In this document: positions 10,705-23,100 of the stretch, one piece after another
How the letters are laid out: the number at the start of each line of letters is the position of its first letter
Position numbering within the stretch: the first letter of the stretch is position 1
NCBI GenBank assembly: GCA_964036275.1
Contig: OZ038437.1
Location: 12,455,638 to 12,519,637, forward strand
DNA: 64,000 nt
Origin: Litoditis marina
Taxonomy: Eukaryota > Nematoda > Chromadorea > Rhabditida > Rhabditidae
Direction: 5' to 3'
The notes under the pieces: generated by a model
The model's input: only the letters and a program-made list of their open reading frames with translations
Databases searched by the model: none
Told to the model about the DNA's origin: nothing
Made by a program: the position numbers and the translations under genes

Positions 10705-11045
10705 GAAGTATCGCCCCCCACTTTAGTTGAGTCCCCCCCGTAGCACTTCAACCCCCCACCCAAGATAAAACCTGAAAATCTAGGAGAGGGGGGGGGTCAA
10801 AAATCAACTTCGACAATTACTATTTACCCCCCACCTGGGTCGGCGGGGGGTAGAACTTCAATGGTGGGGGGTCAAACTTCAACGAGTGGGGGGCTGAACT
10901 TCAATACCGGAAATGTTTACTTTTTACCCCCCACCCTCAAACTTTTGTATTGCAAGTGATAAATTGAATTATCACCCCCCGGTGGGGGGGGTCAAACTAC
11001 AATTCCCCAAACGCAATACAAATTCAGAAAGGTGGGGGGTAAAAA
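10705..11045. repeat. Cluster of G-run/C-run boxes (GGTGGGGGG / CCCCCCACC)
   Basis: About eleven runs of 6-9 G or C occur within 340 bases, in both orientations, often next to GTCAAACTTCAA or its reverse. Several inverted pairs, for example around 10975-10995, could fold on themselves. Not coding. Confidence 0.85.
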
Positions 11046-11049
11046 GTCA

Positions 11050-12880
11050 ATGTTCCCGAATAATGTCATTTAACCCCTCCCATCCACCGAGATTAACTCT
11101 GTCACCATTTATCTCATCTTCCTTAACTTGCTTGACATTTCTCACAGTTGGTTACAAAATAGCTAAAAAAAACAGTTCATTTCATGAACTGACTCTATGA
11201 ACATAACTACGAACATGGTTGGGGAAAGAAGATGATCGTAGTGTGTGCTCAGGATATTTATGTTTTTGATTTTGCGCAATAACAATGTTCTTATAATGAA
11301 GATTGAACGTATAAGTGCGAACCCGGAAATAAGAAGCACCAAACTAGCATAGAATAGGGGTGAAAGGGGAGTGCATTTACTTTTAATGATAATAACGTTC
11401 ACTTTTCCACTTCATAACTTTTAATTATACAATTCCCACCTTTTAATTTCCATTGAGGCGGTGCGCTCAGTCCAATAAAAGGCGAAGACATTTGGATATT
11501 GGCGGAGCCTGAACGATGAGATTAGTAGACTACAGATAATACATAATTCTAGAACTTTCTAAACTAGTGAGGAAATTCAGCTTCGATCTACCAAATACAA
11601 CGTGCCACATGAAATGAGCCCGTTTTGCGATAGAGCCAACATTTCCTGTTTTGGTATTTAATTTCTCATGTGTACCAGAATCGGAGCCCGTTTTTGGTTT
11701 TTTTCATGGCTCCATATCCAAGTTAGTTTCACTATTCGATTATAGCTAGTGGTTGTGAAGAGAAGAAACTAGCTTTTCGTGCAGAATTTCGAGAAGATAG
11801 ATCTGTTCTACTAAATTTTCCTAATCATCAACGCAATCCCATACGTTTGCACCGCAAAATTCAAATTGTAGTGGCTAAGTTGCCAGCTACGCATTGCAGC
11901 AACATCTAGCCTACCCACGCAACACGACCATACAATACTTAACAGCGTGACCGTTGTAGCGCAACAGGACTATAGAAGAACTCATTAGGATTAGTTAGTA
12001 GTTAGATGTATGATACGAGCGGAAACAGACCAGGACAATAAACATGGATGTAAAGGCTACTTTTGCAATTGCAACGTTGTGAACTAGCTTCAAAATTTGC
12101 GAAACTTCTGGGTTTGGAAGAAAAAAAGCCTATTCGTTAACTTATTTCGGTTATTTAAATATAACGATGACGAAGTATGACTATATTTGTTATGCGTGAT
12201 AGAGAGTATGTATTATACCTAAAAATGAATAACCCCACTGTCACATCTCTATCACGCAATGCATTGACGTTCTAGGGTTCTAGCAAGTAGCAAGTAATCA
12301 ACCAAATAGAAGTAAGGTTGCAAGATGAGAGTATTTTTCAAAATATAACTTGATACCCTAGTTTTCATGAGAAACTTCGATTTTCACTGATATTCAGCAG
12401 AATTATCATCTGATTAACTGAACCATAGTGCAAAAAGAAAAGGGCCTACCCCATAGTATCTAATGTTTGGGAATGAGCGAAGGAAACCACAATGAAAGTT
12501 GACGTTCCCTAGTGAAATTTCAACTCCTTTCCCATTTATTTATCAATCTAGCTATATTCATCTACTGCTATTTCTTAAAAACCATGAAATTAGTCATGGA
12601 TAATGCGAGAAAACGGGCTCCTTTTCCAATAATACTTGGTTCTCACTGATGCGTCAACATAGGGGCGACTTTGTTGTCCACGGCAGTTTTTTTCCCCAAA
12701 GTAGAGTTTCCATTTGTGTGACCAGTCATACCGGGATACCAGATGGAGTACAAAATTGGCGTTTCTCGCGAGGGTTACTATGGGTAGTTTGAAGGTTTTA
12801 AGGTAAACGGGTGCTTCAATGACATATCTAACAGAATCTTGAAAATATATGTATTTGTTTTATAAGTTATTTGAATATAC
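11050..12880. other. Intergenic, nothing recognised
   Basis: Unique-looking AT-rich sequence with no supported exon on either strand. A GC-richer patch at about 12900-12990 has a short open minus-strand stretch with a possible donor (CAG then GTATAT), too little to call. Confidence 0.5.
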
Positions 12881-13945
12881 CTGAGACTTGAAGAGGAACA
12901 TCGACGTGGTGGGTGGTGCGAGTGTCACTCCATTTCAACGGCGAAGCCAGCTAGGGCCAACCAGTCACCGGCTGCTTCTTTCGCCGTCACGAGTATTAGC
13001 GAGATGTTGCAGCTGAAACTGAAACTTGTATTGGAGAACCAATTATCAATGAAGGAAGATATCAAGACCAAGAAAGGGATAACGGGTGGAAGTAAGGACA
13101 AAAGATTAAAAAAACATGAGTTCCTGCTAAATTACAAAAGCATTGAGGTCATGACCCCGAACTATATGGTTGGTCACTCAGCAGCCTAAAGCAACGGCGC
13201 GAAAAAGGCCAGTTCTATTTTTCATTGTTACTTCATTATTAAATTTAATATTGTTCACCTTCATATGTGAAATTGTTCGAGCGGGCAGAGAAAACTCAAA
13301 TAGGCATTTTCCTCTTTATGAAGTGAATGGAATGACTTATAGCATGCAATTATCATTAGGATCTAGCCCAGGAAAATGATACATAATTTGAAATAAATTA
13401 GTACATGCAGCTATTTGTAATCATCGGGCGGTGTGTTTCAGAAAGGGAAAACAAGTTGTGTACCGTGTGATAAGTTTGCCTGATGAGTACAAACTCGATG
13501 AGACCTGAATGTTGAGGACCATTGAAAAACAAGTACAAACAATGTTAATACTATTTCTAATTAAATTATAAGACGTTCAGATTACCCTTATTTATAATTT
13601 AAGCGAGATGGAATAGGTGGGATGCAAACGAAACCCAGCACCTCCCCCCACACCTGAACACTACGCATTATGGGATGTGAAACCATCGTAAACACACAAA
13701 AATAAACAGAACAAAAGAATAAAGCTCTTCTAACGAAACGACCGCACACCGCGCCAGGAGCGCCACTTGACCGTTTAAAGGACTGTGTGAAAATTTCTCA
13801 AGTTGTCTGCGTCTCTCAAGCAAACCGTGCTCTCTCGCACCTAGGATTTTGGATTGAAAATTAATAATGGTTTCAATATTGTAATTACTTTGTACGGTCA
13901 TTGTTTTTTATCTATTTTTCTGTTAAAATTTACTTCATTTCAGTC

Positions 13946-15302
13946 ATGTTTCGAGATGATTCTTCATCGTCGGACATGTCGTGTTCTACCCGTTCATCCG
14001 GAATGTCCAGTTCAGCTAGTGGAGAATCAGGGGGAAGAATGATAGCTACGAGTCAACAACAATACTTCGATAATCCTAATAGGTAAGTTTTACTCAACTA
14101 TTCATAGTCAACGCGTTTTCATAGATTTTTATGTAGAAATGATAATCAAAAAATCCAAATTCTCTTTCTGAAAGTCGGGGTTGAATCAGATATCAGTGTG
14201 ATTTCTGTTTTTTTCTTTGCGTTTGAGTCATTTTGTGAAATGGAATTAGGTGTTGTGGATAATATGTTGGACGTTTTGTGATCTTCTTGCAGGTCTTCAC
14301 GCGGTGAGGATGATTTGTGAACTCCCACAGCGGGAGCGAGTTCCAATGCGAACGACAACAAAGCGTCACTGGATGATACGCTGGAGATCGATCACGACAC
14401 TTGGGCAGCGGAAAATGGTGAGTAGTTTTGTCTTTTAATCACATTTCTAGTCTCGTCAAGTCTCGAGTGAAGACTGCATTTGAAATCTTTATGATTGGTG
14501 TTTCATTTATATAAATGTATCTATTAGAATCGTTCCCATTTGAGAATGTTTATAGAAATAATCGGAATTAGAACGAAACATAATATTCCTTTCTATTGGA
14601 TAACATATGAGTGTATAATCGCAATCACATAGAAAACTAGATTCAATTGACGTGATCAAAATTTACAGCGAATTGGATCGCAGAGCTCTCCGGCATTCCC
14701 TCCTTCATAAGTCAGCAGCCACTCAATCAGGTGTGTCTCCTATTTCTATAAAAGTTTAGATGTTCTGATTCTACTAAGCTAGAGATGTATGTTCGCCTAG
14801 CATTGTTTTTGAACTCCAATTTTCTTCAATGTTTTGAATCGCCAATTCTCATCCTACAAGATTTCAAGATTTATTCATTCACTTCATATTGTTACAATAT
14901 GGTGTGAATGAATAAGACTACAATAGTGCCTAATGTATGATGGTTTCAGAATTCTTCACCCGGACCTGGGCATGCCGTGGGCATTGTGCCTCAGCGAAAG
15001 TGTAAGTTATCGTGCATCTAATCACACGCAAAACCTTAGCAGGGCCTTTGAACTTAGAAGGTTTGAGTGAGAACAAGTCTTGGTAAGCTCCCTAGAGGAA
15101 GCATTGAAATAGATCTATAATTCCGAAATATAGAAGTAAATTGCCAATAATTTTGCAACTTTCTAGATATTAATAGTTTTGTGGAAGCTTCATGTAATCT
15201 AGCTTACTAACATCTAATCATACATTCATGCTATTACATAGGCATTTTCCAACTGCGTTATTTGCAGATTGTTGTCGTGGCCCAAGGATAATTTCTGTAT
15301 AG
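13946..15302 (+). CDS. Small unknown Ser-rich protein with an internal in-frame TGA
   Basis: Exons 13946-14082, 14293-14417, 14669-14730, 14950-15001 and 15268-15302 join in perfect phase to about 135 residues. The acceptor TTCATTTCAG ends at 13943, only 2 bases before the ATG, as expected for trans-splicing or a short leader exon. Exon 1 is Ser/acid-rich (DDSSSSDMSCSTRSSG). Later exons encode LEIDHDTWAAEN, WIAELSGIPSFISQ and a short basic end before TAG. In exon 2 a TGA at 14318-14320 interrupts the frame, while the sequence either side reads coherently (SSRGEDDL, stop, TPTAGASSNANDNK). It may be a pseudogene, stop readthrough, an unseen splice variant, or a base error. Family not recognised. 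Confidence 0.5.
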
Positions 15303-15367
15303 ATGCAAGGACCAGATCAAGACGATGCTTATGTTTTACTAGATGTCTGAATATATGTACATTGGTT

Positions 15368-15373
15368 AATAAA
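15368..15373 (+). promoter_or_regulatory. AATAAA cleavage/polyadenylation signal
   Basis: Lies 66 bases after the stop at 15302 and about 100 bases before the next acceptor at 15471, the usual arrangement between cistrons of a nematode operon. Confidence 0.6.
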
Positions 15374-15471
15374 CAATTACAAATGTATTATGTTCATAAT
15401 GTGTTCACGTTTAAAAATTACTAATATACACTGCAGTATAAGCATTACAAAACAAGAGAATTATTTTACAG

Positions 15472-17236
15472 CATAAAGGCAGCTACCTGCCAACATGAGA
15501 GGAAAGCGGACTAGAACAATGACGAAAGCGAGTTTGAGATACAAGGGAGATAAATACTTCAGAAAAATACCTAGTGGGAGTCAGAGAAAAAAGTGGGTAT
15601 GCTAAATCATCAGGGATACACTTATAATTAGAATTCGGAACAAAACGGGTAAGAATTTGTCATTTGGTCAAACGTAAGTGAAAAATTAAGATTGAATATA
15701 CGTTCGGTAGATATGTCTATACTGTGGGAGACTGTGGGAGCAACTGGTTATTGAGAAACCGCAAATATCACAGGGTTAAGGTTAACGAGTTCTAAAAAGA
15801 CCTCGGTTGGCACAATCCTAACTAAAAGATATAAAGTAACTTTCTGTGAGTAGGGTTAGCAAATATACGTTGATGGATTGGTGTATGCCTACATGAGAAT
15901 GAAAACTCCTTAATACGTTGATGCATTGTTGAAATTGGGTAGAACAGTAATCTCACACCTACGATCCAACAACATTTATATGCTTGGTCATGATTATCAA
16001 GTTTCCAATAATTAATTGCTGATTGTATAAAACAACATTAACCATAGCAAAAACAATGGAACTATTTGTGGAAGTCATGTTCAATTCCTGAAGCGTTAAC
16101 AACGCTCTGGCATATAAAAAAATGAAGATAGAACTTTCAGGAAAAGAAGGGACAAAAAGAAAGATGAAACGAATCCAACCATCGAAGACTTCTTCAATCC
16201 TTCTTCTTCAAACCATCGCATCCCAAGTGATCAGCCATTTGTACAAGCGTATCCTAGTGGAAACGAACCACCGGCTGTCGGCAATGACATGCCCAGTTCC
16301 CAACAACCAGATGTCAATGCGCCTGAAATAGAGAGCCATGATCATGGTCAGAACTTTTGCACACTTTACATCGTCATATATAACTACAGTGATGAAAGCA
16401 CCAAGAGGATGTTGTACGGAAATTGGCAGAACGCTACTCGAAGGTAACTAAGTAACTATGTATCGCGATCGCGTCAGTCAAGCACAAAAATTTAAACGTT
16501 TTGCATGAAACTGAACTTCTCTGGAGCAAAATTGAACTATAATTACAGTCATTTTGTCGAACTTTATAAAGGACTGGTCTGATACATAAGAAGTTATCAA
16601 GTCAAGTAAAGATTTCGATTGGGGCAACCCAAACTAACTGTGAAAATTTCGGTGTGAAGGGTAAATAGTATACTATAGAAATGAATCGCTTCATAAATGA
16701 AACCCACTTTTTAGGTGGGGAATGTCCTGTACTCGATACAATCTCTGATGGCCAACAGGGCATTGGCAACGGACGATATGGAGCGTCTGAAACGTGCCTG
16801 CTACGAGTTACCTTTTCGGATAAGGAACAACCTGCCGGGAATGAGAATCACGGTTAAGGTTCACATACTCGCAGGTTAGCGATTATCACTAAATCGCATA
16901 GCGAGCTAGAAAAATAGATGAATTCTGTTCCTACGCCCCATCGCCAAAGAACGACTTGCTTTAACGATCGTGAGAGGAGAACGTTACGAACTAGACCCAT
17001 CCTCTATTCAATCTTATTTTATTCTTCCACAATTTTGGACTTTTCAACAAAGTTGAATGAAATTAACTTACTTGAAGAAATATTTACAGCGCACACGTTT
17101 CCATTCGCCGAGAGATGGGGCTCATTGGGTCACTATGCCGAGCAATACGTGGAATCGGGACACACGCACTGGAATCGGATTTCAAGTCACTATTCTCATC
17201 AGAAGATTGGTTCATCGAAGCTACACCAGATCATGA
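15472..17236 (+). CDS. Unknown small basic protein, second gene of a probable operon
   Basis: An acceptor (TTATTTTACAG) at 15471 precedes the ATG at 15495. Exon 1 (15495-15592) is very basic (MRGKRTRTMTKASLRYKGDK). Exon 2 starts at 16141 (KRRDKKKDETNPTIEDFFNP). Its end is uncertain: a donor after 16312 keeps frame. Later exons are 16399-16443, 16715-16858 (LKRACYELPFRIRNNLPGMR) and 17090-17236 (IGFQVTILIRRLVHRSYTRS, TGA). The lysine/arginine-rich start suggests a nuclear or nucleolar protein, which is an inference. The other frames of the last exon are also open, but only this one follows from the preceding exon. Family not recognised. Confidence 0.5.
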
Positions 17237-18320
17237 GATTCGTGAATCAACGCTCAACAATTCTGTATGAGCAACGCATCAAGAAGGCAAAGGAGAAATG
17301 AATATCTGAAGGAGTAGCATAAAACTGAAGATTTCATCAGTAGAATGGCTTAACTTTTGACTTTAGTTTCATCGAATGTGATGATAGTTATTGTTATTGC
17401 TTGATTGTTATCGATATTGTTTTTATCTATGTACCCCAAGTCGTTGAGTATATTTCACTAAATTTGACTCACAAAATGTTCCTCCTATCCTCCTTCAGCA
17501 GTATGAAACGATTCCACTGGCATGACGCCGGCACTGAAACACGCTTTTTAGAAGTAGATGCACTACACATACGAAATGAATACAGAAACAACAAAAAAAG
17601 AGTAAGAATAAAGTAATGAAAAGGAGAAATAAAAAGGCACCCAGATTGATTATGCCGCCAATCACGTGTTGGCTCGCGTCCAAAAGCGCTGTAAACGCAG
17701 TACGCGTTGGAAAAAATGGTTGCTGCATGTAATTCTCTAAAACTCCAAATCGTGAAAGTCTGATAGTTGGTCCATATGTTACACTAAGTGCATTCTTTTG
17801 AAATAGTGCGACCCAGCTTTGCACATGCATAACTTTTCGAGAAACATGGAGTTTTTCAAAAAATTTGTTCACTTTTCTCTCATTTTCACTATTTCAAGAG
17901 AATAAAATACGGCGGTTTTTTTAAAAATGGTGAAAATACCCAAAAAGCAGGAGTTTTTGAGAAAAACATGCAGCAAGCTGTTCGTAGGTCCCACCACGAA
18001 AATTTCGAGTGGCGCTGGAGCACGGAAGCCGGCGCGGTGTGACCGATCGATCGAGGCTGAATTTATTTTTCGTGTGTTTTGGCGTGTCGCCGGACAGAGT
18101 CCGCATTCCGACGTCGCGCGCGAAACGCAAACCAAACATTTCTTTTTGAAAAAAATAAAAGTAGGATTGAAAAAAATAAAAGTTGATTGTGCGCGATGGG
18201 TGCACTGACATAGGGGCAGTAGACATTTTGTAATCTGTCTCTTCTTTTAGAACTCACAACTTACTGTAGTTTTTTCATCGTCACAATTTTACCACACTAT
18301 CGGACCAATTTAAATATTCT
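17237..18320. other. Intergenic; contains family K copy 2 at about 18113-18213
   Basis: The only structure seen is the inverted family K copy (TTGATTGTGCGCGATGGGTG). Open frames on both strands at 17.5-18.2 kb lack splice logic and overlap this repeat. Confidence 0.6.
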
Positions 18321-18323
18321 CAC

Positions 18324-18498
18324 CTTCGCTGCCGACAAATAACGTACAAACTACAGCTCGTAAGAGATAAGACAACAAAAATTGTCCGCCACACAAAAGT
18401 GCGCCAACAAAACAAATAATTACTTCAAATAACACTCGAACGGCCGACCTTCTAAGCTTATCTCCGATGGAACCACATTGAAATGATGAAAGTGGCAA
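18324..18498 (-). CDS. Possible first exon of a small membrane protein
   Basis: From an ATG at 18498 the frame encodes one clear hydrophobic stretch (VLFEVIICFVGALLCGGQFL) and reaches a strong GTGAGA donor after 18324. Codon use is plausible, but no further exon was found and no family is recognised. Read without splicing, the frame ends at 18310. Confidence 0.3.
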
Positions 18499-18692
18499 AC
18501 TCCTCCACTAAACCGTAACTCACTTCCACCTCAACATTCCTCCAGAAACACCGACTTTCGAACACGAATATTTTGGGCAACAAGAAAACATTAGAGAATT
18601 GTACAAATTTTTATGAACAAGTTACCATACGGTCAAACTCAATGCAACAATAAACAACATAACGAAACTGCAACAGAAAACAAGTACAACAA

Positions 18693-19463
18693 TTAGATGA
18701 GTAACTTCTCAACGTCCTCCTTGACCTTTTGGATCTGGGACTTGAGTTGAGATCCTTCGTTTTGGGTGATCGACGCGGCGATGACCGGACGAGTCACTCC
18801 ACAGGCACGGCCAAGAGCGGCCTTGCTCTTGACGAACACATACGGCACATTCTTGTCTTCGCAGAGAAGAGGGAGATGCAGAATGATCTCCAGAGGTTCG
18901 GCATCAGCAGCCATAACGATAACCTGAAAGGATCGGATGAGGGTATGAAAATCAAAAAACCAGTTCAGTTCATGCTAACAGTAAATTTTATAGAAAAGGC
19001 GATCATGGTTTCCTCTGCCGAGAACAATAATCATGTGTGAAATAACCGGTTACTGCTCTTGAAGAAAGTAGAGCCCGCTATTAAAACGAAGCACAGTGGG
19101 CAACGATGCTTTAAATAGGATTTCAATGATATACCCTATTACCGCACAATTCGAAAAAATGCCATTTCTTCACGAAAGATAAAAAAATACCCAAATCGTG
19201 AAAGATGCTGATCATGGGCAAGAGGGACTGTGCTTTAATGATCTATCTAACTGGTTAAATTATTAGAAATACAGAACGTTGAACGACAAGAAAAATTATG
19301 CGCTCACCTCAGCAATACCTCTGTTGAGGGTCTTGGTGGCCTCGTTGGCTCCCTTCTTCAACTGCTTGTAGTTCATGGCCTGCTGGATGAGATCAAGCAG
19401 CTTCTGGGAGAGTTGAGTGTCTGCCAGAGGATAGGCCTTCGGATTGACTCCATCATCGGCCAT
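18693..19463 (-). CDS. SNU13: SNU13 / NHP2L1 / 15.5K small nuclear and nucleolar RNP protein
   Basis: Two coding exons, 19463-19308 (52 codons from [15 protein letters not shown]) and 18923-18693 (76 codons and TAA), give 128 residues, exactly the length of the human protein. The L7Ae/L30e RNA-binding fold spans nearly all of it, with the signature [15 protein letters not shown] and, after the intron, [20 protein letters not shown] and ALGRACGV. The family binds kink-turns in U4 snRNA and box C/D snoRNAs, acting in the spliceosomal tri-snRNP and in rRNA modification. An acceptor-like CCACACTAG about 20 bases upstream of the ATG could be a leader or trans-splice site. Introns are free of foldback repeats, as expected of a compact, highly expressed gene. 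Confidence 0.95.
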
Positions 19464-20178
19464 TGTGCTTATGTGAGATGCTAGTGTGGGAGTGGAAAAC
19501 CCTGTAATAATATTATATGAAAAAGGATACTTTGAGTTATGTGACAGCAAGCGCTCAGCACGGTTAACAGCAGAATCAAGATGATTGAAGTTTGTTATCC
19601 GATGAAGCATCTGAATTACATGACCTAATATTTTAAATAGCACGCTGTAGAACGCAAAATTTGCATTTACGAAAAAGCAATTTCATATTCAGGAATTTTA
19701 GTAAATTCGGATTGTTTAACGATAGATTGATTACAATGAAACTACTGAAGAACTAAATTTCGTGAAAACTACTCTATTCAATACAAAAAAAAGTAACTAA
19801 CTACATTGAATTTACGGAAATCTAAACATTTGAAAAGCAAGAAAAGACAGACAGACGAAGAGCAGACAAATTTTAGGCCAGACAAATTTTTGGCACTGGA
19901 TTATTGCCAAATTTCGAAAGTGTCAACAGGCTCCCACCACGCTTGTAAGTACGGTGACTTGTGACGTCATCGACCAGTTTTTGGCAAAAATCGCAAAGCG
20001 CCGACTTTTTACTTTTGCGTTTTTATTTATTATATTGCTGTTATTCATTTATTTAATATGTATTCTTCTGTAACTTTCGTATAAAAAACTGTGCTGTTTG
20101 GACCAGTTTTTGTGCGGGCATTGATGTGTTTTTTGTCTGTTTCTCGTTCAATATTTCATGATTTTTCTGATTTTCCAG
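19464..20178. promoter_or_regulatory. Shared upstream region of SNU13 and the SREK1-like gene
   Basis: The two genes diverge here, 723 bases between start codons, so this stretch should hold both promoters. No TATA box or repeat was recognised. There is a GC-richer patch around 19930-19990. Confidence 0.5.
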
Positions 20179-20186
20179 AATTGGCC

Positions 20187-23100
20187 ATGGGGGCCGATGA
20201 TAAGAAGCCGAGGATCAAAATATTGCAAGTCTCCAATATTTCGGTCACGGCTAGCAAGGATCAGATCTACACAATGCTGCAATATATTGGAAGAATAGAT
20301 GATATAAAGGTCAGTTCGAATTTTTTCGTGGGTTCGAAACGGCAGGAGTTGAATCTCTTATTCGTCCGGGTTGTTTTGGTCTTTTACCTCCTATCGCATT
20401 TCTGTTAATTTCTGCGAATCAGTGCACTCCTACCTGTTCACTATGAGACAAACAAAATGGCTCGTCAAGGTGAAAATGAGGTTAGACGTCCGTTTAAGCA
20501 GAATGATGCCTTTTTCGGGGATTAATAATGTATTCTAGGATGCAAGCTATAGCTGCCGAACCTCATACACCAACTGCGCTTATTTATAACACGTACATAT
20601 CATTTTCATTTCAGATTTATCCAACTGACATCAACATCACGTCGTCAACCACTCAGAAAGTGGCCTTCGTCAAGTACGATGACGATCGGTCGGTGGAGGT
20701 TGGACAACATCTCACGAATACTGTTCTCATCGACCGGGCCGTCGTCTGTACTCCGTGGCCTCAGCGTGAGTTCATTTTCTTTTCCGTCTACAACAGTTGA
20801 GGAGTATGTATGTGAGCCATATGTAACATAGCCGCACACAGAATGAATCTGCATAACTACCAAACATTGAGATCTTTACAGAAGAGTTGATTTTCTCCTT
20901 CGAGCTTTGAGCTTACGAAAAGTGGCCAGTTAGCCGTCTTCATTGGTCTGATCCAGCTATAATTTGAGTGAGAATGAGAATGATGATTGTACTAAAAAGA
21001 GCTTTGAAACGAGAAAACTGGACTGGTTTTTTGCTTCGAATATGAATGATATATCCACTCCACTATTTTCTCATGAGAATCAATTATTTTCAGCCACAAT
21101 TCCCGACGAGAGTACTTTCATGAACAGCGGTGGGGTAACGATGGCCGGCCAGCGACAACTGCCGCCCCACGTCAGCAACAAGACCCAAGTTGATGCTGAT
21201 GGAGTTTCTATGGTACGTTTAGTATTTGAGGCTGACAGAGTTCTTACTTTTGCTGCCAAATCTGCCAACGGTCCCGGCAGCGTGCAAAACATGGCTATTG
21301 ATCGATGGATCGATTCCTATAGTGATTATCTACACATTATCGTGACTTCCTTGTCTAATTTGGCAGCAAAAAGTAGGGATTCTGTCTGTGACAAGTTACA
21401 ATAGGCAGTGATCATAATACACCTAATACATCTTCCATCTGACGTTTTCATGTTTCAGCTCTCCGCAGAGGACGCCAGCGCTTCTTTTCCTTTTTTTATT
21501 TCAAAATCCTCTTTTCTCTAGTTGCTCACATATGTTTTGCGTTCTTATTTTGAAATTACAGAACATGATACATACTTATTAGGCGGGCAGTGGTCAGTGT
21601 CTCGGCGAACGGTTTGTTTTATTATATTGATGAAGAAAATACGATTTTTCTTGGGTTGTTGTGAAAACTGAAAATGCAGTGGACAGCCTTGTATTGCGGC
21701 AGAATTAGGATGATCCTCTTGTCAATGTTACTTTTTCTTTTTTTCTGAAAGTGGTCAATTTAGTAGAGTGTTTCAATCAGCTTCACCCCACAAAAGTATC
21801 AATTCCACACGCACGTGTTAACTTAATTCTTATTCTGGGACACAATTTTCTCGTAATTCGAATCTGAATAAGCTATCTCTTTTGTAATTCGATCAATCTT
21901 CAAAGATGCGTATGCGTATCAATTCCAAATTCCAATGTAGACCCATCAACTTGAATGGAACTGTTTCACACCGAGAGCGATATATTTTGTGTATTTCCTG
22001 AAAAGTATGCCGTCCCCACCTAATGTCGTGTATTTTTTCAGTTGCTTACAGTGGACCCTACCCTTGAGCAGCTGGGCCTTCCATCGTATCCGTTGTTGCC
22101 CGGGGACACGGACCTCGCCAAGGTGGAGGAGATCAGAAGAACAGTCTACGTGGGGAATCTGCCCAAAGGGACCGAGGGACAGACGGTGTCGGATTTCTTC
22201 AACAGCTATATTGGCGAGGTTCGTATGATTTGATGTTTGTTTATGGAACAGAATTATATATCAGACAAAATTTTCATCTGCAAAAGACATGGTTTGTTAC
22301 GGACGAGACTATAGAGTATTTGCCGACCCCAGAGGCCTTATTTCACAATTTGAATTTCTCCCAGTAAAGTTAGCCGATGTATGGATGAGTTCTATCCTTG
22401 TGCTCATGCAACGTTAAGTTCGCTTAGATTGGTAATCGGTTATTCAAAAGGTGAAGTATTGTCAGCATGTTCCGTTTTTTCTCTTCCAGAGGAGTCGGGA
22501 CAACAGCCACAGGCCACAGCCTAGTTCAATTGTTTAATTACTGTACATTTTTGTAGATAATAAATTGTATTCCAGGTGATGTACGTGCGTATGGCTGCCG
22601 GCCCTGAGACGTTGCCGTGTGCGTACGCGTACGTTGAGTTCTCTCAACAGACCACCGTCCCCATTGCCCTGCAGAACAGTGGAATCGAGTTCCAAGGGAG
22701 ACTGCTTAAGTGGGTTACAATTATAGAACTAAATTTTAGACTATAAAATTTTTCAAAGAGAAACTGTAGAATTCTGTTGTAGTGTTATTCGATTTATGTG
22801 TCAAACATATACAAGTTTTCAACTTTTAGGCAAATAGATATCTCATCTACAATCAGACGTTTACAATTTTTGGACGACTCTCTAAATACTGGGTGACAGA
22901 ACGTAAAATGGTGTAAATATGAATTTTTTGGGTGATCAAAATGATATTTTTTGGTTCGAAATCCAGGTAATCACCCAATTTTGACGAATTTTTGGGTGAT
23001 TATCTGAATTTTTGGAGTTTTTCATGAATTTTGGGTGACCAAAGTTTAGACGTCGTCTAGGGTTGTAAACCTCTGTCTACAATGTACAATTCAGTAGGGC

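Noticed and set aside
10913..11200. 95-codon Pro-rich frame
   Set aside because: It translates the C-run cluster.
2339..13189. Short shared peptide IEVMT in frames near 2.4, 10.1 and 13.1 kb
   Set aside because: Only 12-15 bases are alike and the surroundings do not align; best taken as chance.
14318..14320. Selenocysteine reading of the in-frame TGA
   Set aside because: No selenoprotein family is recognised and I saw no convincing SECIS-like structure downstream.
16918..17301. 127-codon frame starting MNSVPTPHRQ
   Set aside because: All three frames are open here; only the frame entered from the acceptor at 17089 continues the upstream exon at phase 0.
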